From Bagarius yarrelli (Eukaryota > Chordata > Actinopteri > Siluriformes > Sisoridae), in the NCBI GenBank assembly GCA_005784505.1, contig VCAZ01000025.1, forward strand, positions 1,984,501-2,048,500: DNA of 64,000 bases. Direction: 5' to 3'. Below are positions 45,213 to 55,420 of the stretch, one piece after another. Below the pieces are notes generated by a model. The model had not been told where the DNA came from and ran no database searches. It saw only the letters and a program-made list of their open reading frames with translations. The stretch's first letter is position 1. Every line of letters begins with the position of its first letter. The position numbers were made by a program, and so were the translations under genes.

Positions 45213-45847
45213 TAATATAATTCAAATTTACATTATCACCTTTTTCCTGTTTAACTAGAGCATCTGCCCCAATCCAGAAAAAAACCCTAAGGACATGTGA
45301 GGCAGCTACATCAACGCAGTACACAAAACACTGCCATAGGAAAATTACATCTACATCAAAATCTCATTTAGATATTTTCACTTTATTGCTTTGCCACTGG
45401 TTCATGTCTACAGTCCACTGGCGCCATACGGTAAGTAATTATGGACTATAATGTACAATTTACCTCTGTCAGGCAGCTGGAGGATGAAGGCTTAGGAGCG
45501 TATCCCCAGTAACGTATGAGCACCTCAGGCTGCATTTAGCCAGTGCGTCTCACTCTGAGGTAGCGCCCCGCCTCATTACTCCAACCGTTAGGTGAGAAAG
45601 TAAAACCATTTCCACTTCCCTCATACTCAACGCTGCTGGCTCTACTCACCAACAGCGAATTATACATACATCACAAGGGAAAGGAACATTAATACATGGT
45701 GTGTGTGTGTGTGTGTGTGTGTGTGCGGAAATAAGCTTTAATCTTTAACCGAACATGAAAAAAAAATCTCTGCCTAGTCCTGCTCCTATTGCGTTCCGGT
45801 TACATGAATGGATGGTGTAAAGACTTAGTACAGCAGAACAAATATGG
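45213..45847. other. Unique DNA with a GT run
   Basis: (GT)n at 45699-45725. 45460-45660 is GC-balanced, CpG-containing and repeat-free, possibly conserved non-coding. No coding frame is seen. Confidence 0.45.
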
Positions 45848-46008
45848 GCAAGTGGTGGCTTAGTGGTTAAGGTGTTGAACTGATCCAGGAAGACTGGGGT
45901 TCGATTCCCAGCACCACCAAGTCACCACTGTGGGCCCCTGAGCAAGGCCCTTAACCCCCAATTTCTGATCCAAGTCGTTTTGGATAAGGGCGTCTGCCAA
46001 AACGACAA
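45848..46008 (+). repeat. SINE-A copy
   Basis: AAGTGGTGGCTTAGTGGTTA, GGGTTCGATTCCCAGCACC, GTGGGCCCCTGAGCAAGGCC, and tail GATAAGGGCGTCTGCCAAAA. Confidence 0.95.
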
Positions 46009-46324
46009 TTATAATTATATATTAATATAACAAATCTATTTGGTTATAAGTTCTAAACCTCAGATTTGAGTGAAGTGTTCATGAACATGATCTTTATTGT
46101 ATAATGACTAAATGCACAACCAGATAGGAGGTAAAAATCTCCTGTCGCTGATGCAATTTTCTGTTGCATCCCAGTCAGGTAAAACTTTATGCAAGCTGTA
46201 TATTACATCTGTATATCATCCTGTGCCTATTGGTATATGCAGCTGACATCACAACATCAGAACCAAAAAGGATATAAAGTTAAGAGAACAATTTTAAGTC
46301 CCCATTTTGCTGATATTATAATCT
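46009..46324. other. AT-rich unique DNA
   Basis: No gene is seen. Confidence 0.5.
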
Positions 46325-46610
46325 CCATATATCCATCCATTGTCTATACCCAATTATTCCTAATCAGGGCCATGGGGATCTGCTAAAGTCTATGAAAGGC
46401 AGGGGTCACCCTGGACAGATCACCAGCCCATCGCAGGGCCACACACAGACAAACAAACACTCACACACACTCCTATGGGCAATCACCAAACAACCTAACA
46501 CACATGTTTTTGGACTGTTGGTGTAAACTGGAGTAAACCCATGCAAGCACCGGGAGAACATGCAAACTCCATACAAAAGACCCTGCAGTGGATACGACCC
46601 TAGGACGTTT
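46325..46610 (-). repeat. SINE-B copy, partial head
   Basis: Complement of the SINE-B body: CCATGGGGATCTGCTAAAG, ACCCTGGACAGATCACCAG, ACTCCTATGGGCAATCACC and GAGAACATGCAAACTCCATA. Confidence 0.93.
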
Positions 46611-48235
46611 ATATAAACATATTATATTATTATATGATTTGAATGATATTTTTACTTATCCTTTACTGTCTTTGAGCTGCTTCCCTATAGTACGTGCATC
46701 ACCGTTAGTGTCCTTGATCTATTTCCCAGTGCAATAAATGCATAACAGCTGGGGTAGGTTATAAAAGACTGACAGAAAATTGGATAATTTTAAATCTATT
46801 TATTGATGTCCCACTTTTATCCCGTATAGTTTTGGGTTATTTAATATGTTTTTCATGCCTGAATTACATTTATACAACCGCAATCTTGCTAAAAAGAATC
46901 ATGGAATACATTACAGATGGCTCCTGATGGATTTGTAAGTGCGTATAATGGTTTTAGTTGTTTATAACATTGTAAAACCGGCGTATTATCAGTGCAGGGT
47001 TTTGCAAAAGTCTTGTAGGACGTCCCTGATGGTTGTGAAACCCAGGCAATGAAACAGAAAAGGTATGTACCTAGAACAAAACATATGCTTTGTCACTAGC
47101 AGGGTACGGCGATGGACCTCTGAGCATTAAAAAAAAGGACAGGGAAGTCCCCTGTAAGGTACAGTAAAGGATCCCTAGAGTGACAACTGTGGACCTGTTA
47201 TATTCTAAAGGTACAAAAATAGTTCCCATATGTTTTTTTCAGGACAAATCAATTCTCAGCAGGACGTCATTGAATGTTATGGAACATATATCATCACAAA
47301 TGTCATTTTAAACCATACGAGGACACTTTCTATATTTTTCCTATATGTACCTTTTAGAGGTACAAACCAGAAGATACATAAATGTACCATTGATCAGGGA
47401 TTGGGGCGTTAATGCATGTGTACCCTTTTAGGTATATTGATTTTTCTGTGTGTGAAATAAATAACATAGAACATTGAAAAAAATATATAATAAGGATGTC
47501 ATTTACATATAATGAATATTTTTTATTATTTAGATGCTCATGATTTTTTTAATGTTTTTTAAACCACAATATAAAATAATGACTAAAAAGTCATGCAGAT
47601 TGGGAGGTATTTATTGTGTTAGACGTGGTTTCTGTCTGCGCAGAGTCACTGCAAACACTTTAAGATTCAGTCCCAGGAGAGAATCAGAATAAAGGTAAAA
47701 AAATAAATAAAAACAAAAACAAAGCATGTTACAGTATAACTTAAAAAAATAATTGAAAGAGTTGATATAAATAAAAGCACCATAAGTCAAGATGCAGATA
47801 AATTAATGTTATTGTCCCAACTGTGCATTGAAGGGGCATCTTGTCAGCAAACATGCACTTAAGCTCTGACTATTTATTAATCTTTACTAACCACTTTATC
47901 CTAGTCAGGAAGTTGGTGGATAAGGATTCGAGCCTAAAACCAGAGGAGGTCGAATTATGCACTCTGAATTGTTTTGCGGTTTTTTTAGGAACTAAAAAGT
48001 ATCAAACATTTACATGTGTCCAGAAATAAAAGCACAGCTTGCTACCTTTATTTCTGAGAATTTTAAAAACGTTTTGGAGGAAGATTTAACGCAGAACCTG
48101 GCAACAGAATGGGTTCTCATCACAGAGCCATATTTACAAGCCAAAAACCTCCAACAGTCTCTTTTCATTTTTCACAAGTGTGTGTGTGTGGATGTGTGTG
48201 GATGTATGTGTATTTGCACAGCAGATGTGCAGCAG
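46611..48235. other. Unique DNA with a GTAC-rich repeat (about 47000-47460)
   Basis: 47000-47460 contains paired motifs such as TCTAAAGGTACAAA and GTACCTTTTAGAGGTACAAA, and the phrase ACGTC with GGAC nearby, as in palindromic fish elements. An 83-codon plus-strand frame at 48014-48265 opposes the candidate exon and has no recognised domain. If the minus-strand exon is real, this stretch is the start of its intron. Confidence 0.4.
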
Positions 48236-48241
48236 ACTCAC

Positions 48242-48299
48242 CTCTGCAAAGCAAAGGCAGAATGAGGGACGCGGTGCAAATGCGCATCAACATTTCCAT
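48242..48299 (-). CDS. Candidate first coding exon with signal peptide (partial gene, minus strand)
   Basis: The minus strand from 48299 reads MEMLMRICTASLILPLLCR plus one base, then GTGAGT, a consensus splice donor (48236-48241, exon end GAG). An in-frame TAA lies just two codons upstream, so translation must begin here or at the next Met codons. The start context is AAGATGG, a good Kozak match. The peptide has a basic n-region and a hydrophobic core, so it looks like a secretory signal peptide. A phase-1 intron right after a signal peptide is typical of secreted and type I membrane proteins. A CpG-rich tract lies upstream. I do not recognise the gene and found no second exon to the left. 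The alternative is a chance combination of a short frame and a donor. Confidence 0.5.
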
Positions 48300-49170
48300 C
48301 TTTTAGGGAGCAGGTCAGCGGGATTCTGGAACCTCACAACTCGTGACACCTGAATTTCCTCCTTTTCTTCCTCCTCTTCTCCTGCTCACGCGCCGAGGTG
48401 CAGGACGTGCATTGCTCTACCTTACCGGTGCACGTTTTCCATATAAAACTGCACAGATTGTGGCAGAACTACACATACATTCTCATGCGCGTCCGTGCAG
48501 TGATGAAAATGGATGTTTATAGTTACAACTATTAAAAAAAACCCGTACAGGTTTGTAGTCTCTTCGGTATAAAGATGCCCAAATCCGCAGGTGGTCCACG
48601 TACAAGTGCGGGTTTTGTAGCACTCTCATGCAGGGAGCATAGCCAAGAAAGGATCTGGGGAAAGTTACAACTGATTGTCAGTCTGTAGGGATGAACACAA
48701 CTTTTCAACAGCAATTGAGCTGCCGGTGCCTCATGCGCGCGTTTCCACCAGACAAATCCTTGTAGCGCAACAACGTCCTTTCAGGAGAAAAGCACTCTCA
48801 TGTCTGCGCCATTTAATGCACATTTAACATCCTCCCTTTGTAGCACGTGATTTTTAGGTTTATGTTTTCAGAAATCTGCTGCTGATGCTGATGTTGCTGA
48901 TACTGATGATGCTGATGCTGTTGGTGTCCTGCCGTCCCGTGCTGTACGTCAAAACTTAACACGCGTGTCAAAAACGCAGGAAAACTCGCACAAATTTTCC
49001 AAAGAAAAGTTCTTTCCTTCCCATCGGCTTTTCTTTACTAGTAGGAGTCCAGACAGCTTTCCGTGCTCTGGTTCCTGAGACCTGGCAGTGCTGTTCAACC
49101 CGATCAACACGAGCCGAGTGAGCGCACAAGACCACTTGGAGACACCGAGTCCCGATTGGCTCCGTGCGCC
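48300..49170 (-). promoter_or_regulatory. CpG-rich tract: presumed promoter and 5' UTR of the minus-strand gene
   Basis: CpG dinucleotides are frequent here (CACGCGCCGAGG, CATGCGCGCGTTTCC, ACACGCGTGTC, CACGAGCCGAGTGAGCGCAC) while the rest of the window is CpG-poor. On the minus strand a CCAAT box (GAGCCAATCGGG) lies at about 49150-49160, and a weak TATA-like TTTATATGG lies near 48445, so the start site is uncertain: about 49.1 kb or about 48.41 kb. CACCGGTAAGGT near 48430 could be a donor within the 5' UTR. A 60-codon minus-strand frame (48532-48714) could be an upstream ORF or chance. An imperfect GCTGAT triplet patch lies at 48889-48921. Confidence 0.45.
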
Positions 49171-49306
49171 CTATGTAGGTGCACTACGTAGATTTGAAAA
49201 GGAGTGGTTCTGCACCCTAAGCAGTGAATTATGTGTCCAATTGAAAGGCATTTGGGAATGAGGTGGAAAACAGAGGCATCGGGTCGAAGAGGGAACCCCA
49301 TAGTTG

Positions 49307-49342
<36 letters not shown>

Positions 49343-49740
49343 TAGGGATAATTCAATATTAAAAATAGGCTATAGACTTTTAATTATTTTATTAAAAGCC
49401 CCGGTTTTTTCTTTATGGGATTCTAAATCTTTATGCCGCTAAAACAGTGCAGGGATATATTTACACATTATGGATATACCATAAAATTTTATTTCCGCTC
49501 ATTACCATTGCAAATAGTGTCACGGGACATTTTTTTAGGACTGAGACACAACGTCCCCCTCTAGTGGACACCTTTCAGACTTTCATGATCATTTTTTTAG
49601 CTCGTGCTTCTCAATTCCGCAGCCAGACGCTGTGCTCTGCGTACTAATGGGCCATCGGTTTGGGGACGTAAGAGAAATTCCCAAAATTGAAATTCGCTTT
49701 AAAACATAAAGCCGTTAACATGACCTTACAACCTAGTAAG
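49171..49740. other. Repeat scrap, AAT microsatellite and unique DNA
   Basis: 49160-49260 contains CTATGTAGGTGCACTACG, a phrase of a widespread fish repeat. (AAT)n lies at 49307-49341. No gene is seen in the rest. Confidence 0.5.
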
Positions 49741-49915
49741 AACAGTGGTAATGTGTGCTAACTGGAAGCTTTGAGTTTGATTCCCAGCAACACCAAATTG
49801 CCACTATTGGGCCCCTGAGCAAGGCCCTTAACACCTAATTGCTCGGATGTATAAAAAACATAAATGTAGGTCGCTCTGGATAAGAGGGTCTGCCAAAATG
49901 TCATAAATATAAAAA
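49741..49915 (+). repeat. SINE-A copy, first of a five-copy cluster
   Basis: GAGTTTGATTCCCAGCAACA, TATTGGGCCCCTGAGCAAGG, and tail GGGTCTGCCAAAATG. The head start is decayed. Confidence 0.92.
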
Positions 49916-49970
49916 CCTGAAGTTCCAAGAAAAACTTGGAAGCACACACATGTTTTCAATGCTTCTATAT

Positions 49971-50165
49971 GTGAGGAAGTGGTGGCTCATGGTTAAGGTG
50001 TTGGATTACCAATCTGAAGATTGTGGGTTCGATTCCCAGCTCCACCAAGCTACCACTACTGGGCCCCTGAGCAAGGCCCTTAACCCCCAATTGCTCACTT
50101 GTATAAATGAGATAAATGTAAGTAGCTCTGGATAAGGACGTCTGCCAAATGCTGCAAATGTAACT
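49971..50165 (+). repeat. SINE-A copy, well preserved
   Basis: GAAGTGGTGGCTCATGG, GGGTTCGATTCCCAGCTCC, ACTGGGCCCCTGAGCAAGGC, and tail GACGTCTGCCAAATGCTGC. A 94-codon minus-strand ORF spans this and the next copy as a shadow. Confidence 0.97.
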
Positions 50166-50189
50166 AGGAGGCTCAAATACTGTCCCAGC

Positions 50190-50300
50190 ATGACGGGATG
50201 TGGTTAAGGTGTTGGAATGGGTTATGGGTTCAATTCCCATCTCCACCACTGGTCAAGCACTGCCTGAGTGAGGCTTTTAACCGTGAAATACCGAGACTGA
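50190..50300 (+). repeat. SINE-A copy, truncated
   Basis: GATGTGGTTAAGGTGTTGG, GGGTTCAATTCCCATCTCC and AGTGAGGCTTTTAACC. There is no tail. Confidence 0.85.
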
Positions 50301-50339
50301 TGATAAAAAAAGGCATGGTGTTATGGTTGGAGAGGAAAA

Positions 50340-50462
50340 ACTCGTGTTTTTTCCAGTGTTCACTGAACTCCTTTGAGATGAACCGGAACACTGACTGCAC
50401 CGCTTACATCGCTCTGATCTTAATAATACTATTGTACCTAATAAATGAGCAAGATCATGGGG
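50340..50462 (+). mobile_element. Tc1-like element fragment
   Basis: CTCCTTTGAGATGAACCGGA, ACTGACTGCACC and TGATCTTAATAATACTATTG follow the order of the SPDLNP-(I/T)EHLWDELERRL region of a very common teleost Tc1-type element. The reading frame is degenerate. Confidence 0.65.
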
Positions 50463-50488
50463 AAAACCTCAATCCAGGAGTGTGGAGG

Positions 50489-50655
50489 TTGGAAGTGGTG
50501 ACTCGTGGTTAAGGTGTTGGACTACCAACCCGAAAATTGTGGGTTTGATTCCCTGCCCCTCCAAGCTACCACTGTTGGGCCCCTGAGCAAGGCCCTTAAC
50601 CCCTAATTGCTCAGTTGTATAATAAGAGCATCTGCCAAATGCTGTAAATGTTAAA
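50489..50655 (+). repeat. SINE-A copy
   Basis: GGAAGTGGTGACTCGTGG, GGGTTTGATTCCCTGCCCC, TGTTGGGCCCCTGAGCAAGG, and tail GCATCTGCCAAATGCTGTAA. Confidence 0.96.
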
Positions 50656-50683
50656 AATACATAAGAACAATCAGAATTATTTT

Positions 50684-50880
50684 GGGGAAGTGGTGGCACA
50701 GTGATTAAGGTGTTGGACTGATACCAAAAAGACCAGGGTTCAATTCCCAGCCCCACCAAGCCACCACTGCTGGGCCCCTGAGAAAGACCCTTAATCCCCA
50801 ATTGCTCAGTTGTATAAAAGACATAAATGTAAGTCGCTCTGGACAAGGGCGTCTTCCAAAATGCTGTAAATGTAAATATA
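50684..50880 (+). repeat. SINE-A copy
   Basis: GGAAGTGGTGGCACAGTG, GGGTTCAATTCCCAGCCCC, GCTGGGCCCCTGAGAAAGAC, and tail GGGCGTCTTCCAAAATGC. Minus-strand ORFs of 123-125 codons crossing these copies are shadows. Confidence 0.97.
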
Positions 50881-51029
50881 GATGTAAGAGCGAGACTAAA
50901 TCTGGAATTAGATGTTTAATAAAACATACATGTTTTTTTTTTCCCAAACAGCTGCTACGAAGATGGAAGCCTACAATTGTATAGAACATCTTGTTGTGCT
51001 GTAGCATTGAAATTCCCTTCTTATTAAAA

Positions 51030-51410
51030 TTAAAGGACCTTAACCAGTTCCTGCACGACAATACCCTTCTGCACACAGCACGCTCTATGCTGGAAGAACT
51101 CGAGTGTCTTGCACAGAGTCTGGACCTTCACCTCACTTTACATTCTTTATGATATGCTGGATCATTTACTGCACACGGGGTCACTTTACCCTGACCTCAC
51201 TTATGTTCTTGTGGCTGAATGGACACAAATCCCCACAGCAACGCTCCAAAAGAGCGTAAAAAGCTTTCGTAGGTTATTAAAGCAGCATCACCATGTTAAC
51301 GCTTGTGGTTTGGAATTTGATCCATATAGATGTGATAGGCTGTGTATACACCAGGTCATTAACCCAAGTTTGGTCATCAGCAGTGATGAATGCAGAAACA
51401 CAACCCAGGT
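51030..51410 (+). mobile_element. Tc1-like element remnant, transposase 3' part
   Basis: HDNTLLHTARSM (the catalytic HDN motif), then GAAGAACTCGAGTGTCTTGC, then the frame at 51109-51423 with LTYVLVAEWTQIPTATLQ and KSFRRLLKQHHHVNACG, equivalent to the DLTNALVAEWAQIPTATLQ...INAHGFGM C-terminus of a common teleost Tc1-type transposase. The DLNPxE block is deleted. It is the same family as the fragment at 50340. Confidence 0.85.
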
Positions 51411-51514
51411 TTCAGGATGCTAACAAATAAAACATGCCGTTGTGTGTGAGATTCTTTATTTTATTTGAATCGATCCTTGAGCTTTTAAAACTAATTTTAA
51501 ATACCTTTAAGTCT

Positions 51515-51705
51515 TTACATTTACAGTATTTGGTAGACACCCTTATCTAGAGCGACTTACATTTACACAACTGAGCAATTAGGGGTTAAGGGCCTTGCTC
51601 AGGGGTCCAACAGTGGCAAATTGGTTGTGCTGGAAATCGAACCCAGATCTTCCAATTAGCAAAACCAAAACCTTACCAACTGCACTACCACTACCTCATT
51701 AGAAA
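51515..51705 (-). repeat. SINE-A copy, complete
   Basis: TTTACAGTATTTGGTAGACA, CAGTTGTGTAAATG-type body in complement, GCTCAGGGGTCCAACAGTGG, and B-box complement GAAATCGAACCC. The head ends at CTACCACTACCTCATT. Confidence 0.95.
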
Positions 51706-52599
51706 TCACGCAGAGGAAATGTTACTCTTGTTCACCTCTGACAATTCAACGTAAACGTAGCTTTATTTTTGTAAGATAATTTTGTGTTCATTTTAGTTGT
51801 GCATCGTAGCTGTTTTAAATTGCTTTTATAGAATTATAGACTCATTTTCCTTTAACAACATGTCCCAAATGTGTTGAATACCGCTTACCTTACAATTTAA
51901 ATATTTTCAATATAGTTAAGGAATGACACACAATTTATTTTCTTCGGTTCTGATGTAAATGCCGTAGATGAGTTTTTTCATCCAATCCCTTACATTTAAT
52001 CAGCTATAAACGGTTTTTTGAAGACAATAAAAAAAAAAAAACAAGACGGCGTTTTGATATGATTAAGAAAGTTCCCGATGGAAAAAAAAACTTTTACAAA
52101 ATGTAGAGCTTGAAATCTGATTGTTACAAAGAGCTAAAACTGAAAATAAAAATAAATAAAAATAAAAATGAATATACTTACAGCGATTTTTTTTTTGTCA
52201 TATTAACAATTTATTGGATTGTCCATAAAAATCTTTATCCATATTTACCCTATTTGGTGTGTTGGAGCTTTAATGTTCTATCTGAAGCTCAGTGTAACAG
52301 ATTAACTGTGAAACACACGACTGAAACCCCCACAAAGCGCTAAGCAACAATTGCGGCATGGCGACTGTGAGAGAGGCTTGAGAACTGGGAGGAGGAACAG
52401 AATCTCAAGTAGTCACTTTAACAAGAAGGGAATAGAAAAAAATACATCTTTCTTTAGCTGTAAGGAGGATTTCACTGAACAGAATCAGTTGTAAAACTGA
52501 TGTATCAGCTGCAAGGGGCCCTAAGCAGAATTTGATTTGGGGGGGGCCCCTCGGCGCCGCCAATATGACTAATTATTCATACAATAACAGTAGTGGCTC
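51706..52599. other. AT-rich unique DNA
   Basis: No gene is seen. GGGGGGGGCCCCTCGGCGCC near 52540 is a GC-rich scrap. Confidence 0.5.
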
Positions 52600-52775
52600 A
52601 AACGATTATGATGCTACGTTGTTGATTGGAGAACCAGGAAGACATTGGTTTAAATATGATACAGTGCTCGAGGGGCACTGTATCATAACTGACCCTGTGC
52701 TTGGAACTCATCTTTCCTAAAAAATGGATGTGCAAGGAACATATTTCACTGTGCTGTGGAGAATATTATTTTTTT
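52600..52775 (+). repeat. SINE-C-like copy with an internal hairpin
   Basis: TGCTACGTTGTTGATTGGAG, CTGACCCTGTGCTTGGAACT, ATGGATGTGCAAGGAACATA and TTTCACTGTGCTGTGGAG follow the order of SINE-C, with the centre replaced by an inverted repeat. The hairpin arms TATGATACAGTGC (52655-52667) and GCACTGTATCATA (52675-52687) are exact complements. Confidence 0.65.
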
Positions 52776-52884
52776 TATATTATTTAATTTCATTCAATTC
52801 GATTTGATTTGAAAAGCATATTTAACAATACACAATACTAAAAAACAGAATTTAAAAGACTTACATTAAAAGTATTTATCTCTA

Positions 52885-53030
52885 ATGAGTAACGGTGGCT
52901 AGGAAATACTCCCTGAGATAATTTAAGGAAGAAACCTTGAGAGGATCCAGACTCATAGTAGAACCCATCCTCACCTGGGTGCCAACGAAGTGTGTGATTA
53001 TTTATAATGTCCTGTCTATATACATATACA
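52885..53030 (+). repeat. Fragment of a LINE/SINE-like fish repeat
   Basis: AGTAACGGTGGCTAGGAAAT, ACTCCCTGAGATAATTTAAG, GAAACCTTGAGAGGATCCAG and AACCCATCCTCACCTGGGTG. A relative lies at 56480-56602, and a 5' part of the same type lies at 60727-60960. Confidence 0.75.
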
Positions 53031-53042
53031 TGTACTGTATAT

Positions 53043-53185
53043 GTGGTGGTGCAGTGGTTAAGGTGTCGGACTGCTAATTGGAAAATCAGTGTATGATTCC
53101 AAGCACTATTAAGTTACCACTGCTGGGCCCCTAAGCAAGGCCCTTAACCCCTTAACCCCTTATCTGGAGAAGGGCTGGATATGTT
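53043..53185 (+). repeat. SINE-A copy, tail shortened
   Basis: GTGGTGGTGCAGTGGTTAAG, GTATGATTCCAAGCACTAT, TGCTGGGCCCCTAAGCAAGG, then a doubled CCCTTAACC unit. Confidence 0.92.
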
Positions 53186-53221
53186 TTGTAAAATGCTTAT
53201 TTTTTTAATGTTTTATATTTC

Positions 53222-53370
53222 ATATTTACCTTTACATTTACACCATTTGTGCAGACGTCCTTATCCAGAGCGACTTACATTTATACAACTGAGCAATTAC
53301 GGGTTAAGGGCCTTGCTCAGGGGCCCAACAGTGGTAGCTTGGTGGAGTTGTAGATAATTGTGGGTCTTAC
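53222..53370 (-). repeat. SINE-A copy, head decayed
   Basis: TTTACACCATTTGTGCAGAC, CTTATCCAGAGCGACTTACA and TGCTCAGGGGCCCAACAGTG in complement. Confidence 0.95.
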
Positions 53371-53467
53371 TACTTTTAATTTATTTTTTTTAAATCTCAT
53401 TAGAGGGTGAAGGTGTCTTGTTGGTTAGCACATCTGGCCTGCACCGCTGGGTTGGGGGTTGATTTAT

Positions 53468-53610
53468 TTACATTACATAACATTTCTAGCATTTGGCAGA
53501 CATCCTTATCCAGAGTGACTTACACTTATCCCATTAATACAGCTGAGCATTAAACGCCTAACAGTTGTGGCGTTCTGGGACTTAAACCAACTACCATTCA
53601 TTCAGCACTC
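53468..53610 (-). repeat. SINE-A copy, diverged
   Basis: TTTCTAGCATTTGGCAGAC, CTTATCCAGAGTGACTTACA, then a decayed body and head to about 53610. Confidence 0.85.
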
Positions 53611-54453
53611 TAGCACCAATAGGACTAATTATTGTCGCATCCTGCTCCCATCAATATGATATTGTGTTGTTTTTTGCATTACATTTTTGTACATTACATT
53701 TTTGTATAATTACCAAAATTAATCTGTCCTTTTCACTCATCCTTGGGGCCTCTTGGTAACAACAGGGGCCCTAAGCAGCCATTACATTCACTTGTGCTAT
53801 GAACCGTCTGTCAGCTCAGCTGCAGATCAATTTGCACCACATCTGTTTTTAACCATGGAGGGACTCTGAACAGCGTGTGGATAGTTGGGTGGAACAACCA
53901 AAGTGCAGGGTTTTTTAATAAAACCTGAGGCGGTAGGCGGTCTGATTTTCTGAGTCAAAGCAAGTTCTAATAAATCAAGCAAAAACACATGAAAAAGACA
54001 TAACATAACATCCTACTGTGATTTAGATGTAAATAATCACAGCTGATATTTAACAAAGCTGCTTGTGAAGAAATGCTGTTTTACAATCGATCTATAGAAA
54101 AAAATTATGGTAATTAACTGACATTTAAATGTTGATTATATTTGCTCTGAAAATGAAAATAAGTCCCACTGCTAGCTAGACCTGAGTGTGTTGCCATGCC
54201 AACGTACAGCCTGTAGTAAGCATATGTATTAAAAAGAACTGTTAGTAAAAAGGAATGAGCATAGAGCAAAATCAGGAAACTAAAGCCTGGCCGATGATAT
54301 CATTTTACCAGTATTATTGGCAATATTTAAGCCTTTATTCATAAATCGGTTTTGTTAAAATGAATCCACTGTTTTGAGACTTCGACCATTACGGCTTTGT
54401 GTTGTGCAGAAAGACTAGACAAACACAGCGCTGTAACCCTTTTTTTTCTTTAA
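53611..54453. other. Unique DNA
   Basis: No gene is seen. CTTGGGGCCTCTTGGTAAC near 53741 is a short repeat scrap. Confidence 0.5.
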
Positions 54454-54491
54454 TGTAGTGTGGATGCACAACTTTGTACATCCACACTACA
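54454..54491. other. 13-bp perfect inverted repeat
   Basis: TGTAGTGTGGATG (54454-54466) and CATCCACACTACA (54479-54491) are exact complements around a 12-base loop. Confidence 0.95.
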
Positions 54492-54494
54492 ACC

Positions 54495-54607
54495 TAGTTT
54501 GAGGTTCAAGTTCGTTTATTTATAAAGCACATTTAAAAACAGCCAAAAGACTGACCAACGTGCTGTAAATGAAAATCATACCATAGAGACATAAAACAAC
54601 GACAATA
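54495..54607. repeat. Interspersed repeat, left part, split by insertions
   Basis: GTTCGTTTATTTATAAAGCA and GACTGACCAACGTGCTGTAA are the ends of a common fish repeat. The rest of the same repeat appears to resume at 55195 (GAAGTGTGTTTTGATAAGAA, CACAGAAAAAGCACGGTCCC). Confidence 0.65.
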
Positions 54608-54783
54608 AAACATTCATTCATTCATTTTCTATACCTGCTTATTCCCTAATTCGGGGTCACGGGGATCTGCTGGAGCCCATCCCAGCCGTCTCTGTAAGGG
54701 CGAAGAGCAGGAGGGGTTCATCCTGGACAGGTCGCCAGTCCATCGCAGGGCCACACATACACTCACTCCTATGGGCAATTTAA
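54608..54783 (-). repeat. SINE-B 3' part
   Basis: CATTCATTCATTCATTTTC, CCCTAATTCGGGGTCACGGG, CCTGGACAGGTCGCCAGTCC and CACTCCTATGGGCAATTT. Confidence 0.95.
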
Positions 54784-55194
54784 ATCAAAAAGAATGACAG
54801 ATATGACCAGAGACCAGAGTGGAATGTAATAAAAGAGGGATTGTGAGGAACCAGGCTAAGACGGATCCTTCATGCAGAATATGGCTTTATTTAAAGTTAG
54901 CACAGAAAACAGGACAGGGCAAAGACGTAAATGAGAAACACTATCGAGAGAGTAAAACAGAATCGCTAGGACAATAAATTGTTAACCAAAACACGGAGCA
55001 AAGACCATAACCTGAATATCAAGACATGAATGAGACGCCCGAGACGCTTAAGGCGCTGACGGGGCAAGCAATACTTTGCGACAGGTAGCTTGTGATGCTA
55101 GCTTATGAAGCTTAGGGATCCCAGAAATGATGCCTAGAATTGTGGTGAGGGGGCCCTCTGGTGACTGGGAGCTGGAGTTATTACAGGGATATTA
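54784..55194. repeat. Insertion of another fish interspersed repeat
   Basis: GGCTTTATTTAAAGTTAGC, CAGGACAGGGCAAAGACG, GAGACGCCCGAGACGCTTAA and GCAATACTTTGCGACAG have the layout of a widespread teleost repeat with many accession-like AAAACAGGACA phrases. No frame is open. Confidence 0.55.
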
Positions 55195-55420
55195 GTGGTC
55201 TAAACTGAAGAAGTGTGTTTTGATAAGAACTGATTTGGAAATGGATAGAGAAGGTGACACTCTAATCTAAAGCATCAGATTGTTCCATAACAGAGGCCCA
55301 ACCACAGAAAAAGCACGGTCCCCTCTATGATTAGATCTAGACTGAGAAACTAATAGGAGATTCTGATTACTGGATCTTAGTTCTTACTAACTAACTGGTT
55401 TAAGACACAGCAAAGCTTTT
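55195..55420. repeat. Interspersed repeat, right part
   Basis: AACTGATTTGGAAATGGATAG, TCCATAACAGAGGCCCAACC and GAAAAAGCACGGTCCCCTC. Presumed continuation of the repeat at 54495. Confidence 0.6.

Noticed and set aside
48014..48265. 83-codon plus-strand ORF with a fairly protein-like first half
   Set aside because: Runs into a GT-rich patch, lies opposite the better-supported minus-strand exon, and matches nothing I know.
49971..50165. Functional tRNA gene, suggested by a good B box
   Set aside because: The head does not fold as a complete tRNA cloverleaf by eye, and it is fused to a SINE body and tail. It is one of many SINE-A copies.
50469..51076. Minus-strand ORFs of 123-125 codons
   Set aside because: They are the complement of two SINE-A copies and the intervening sequence.
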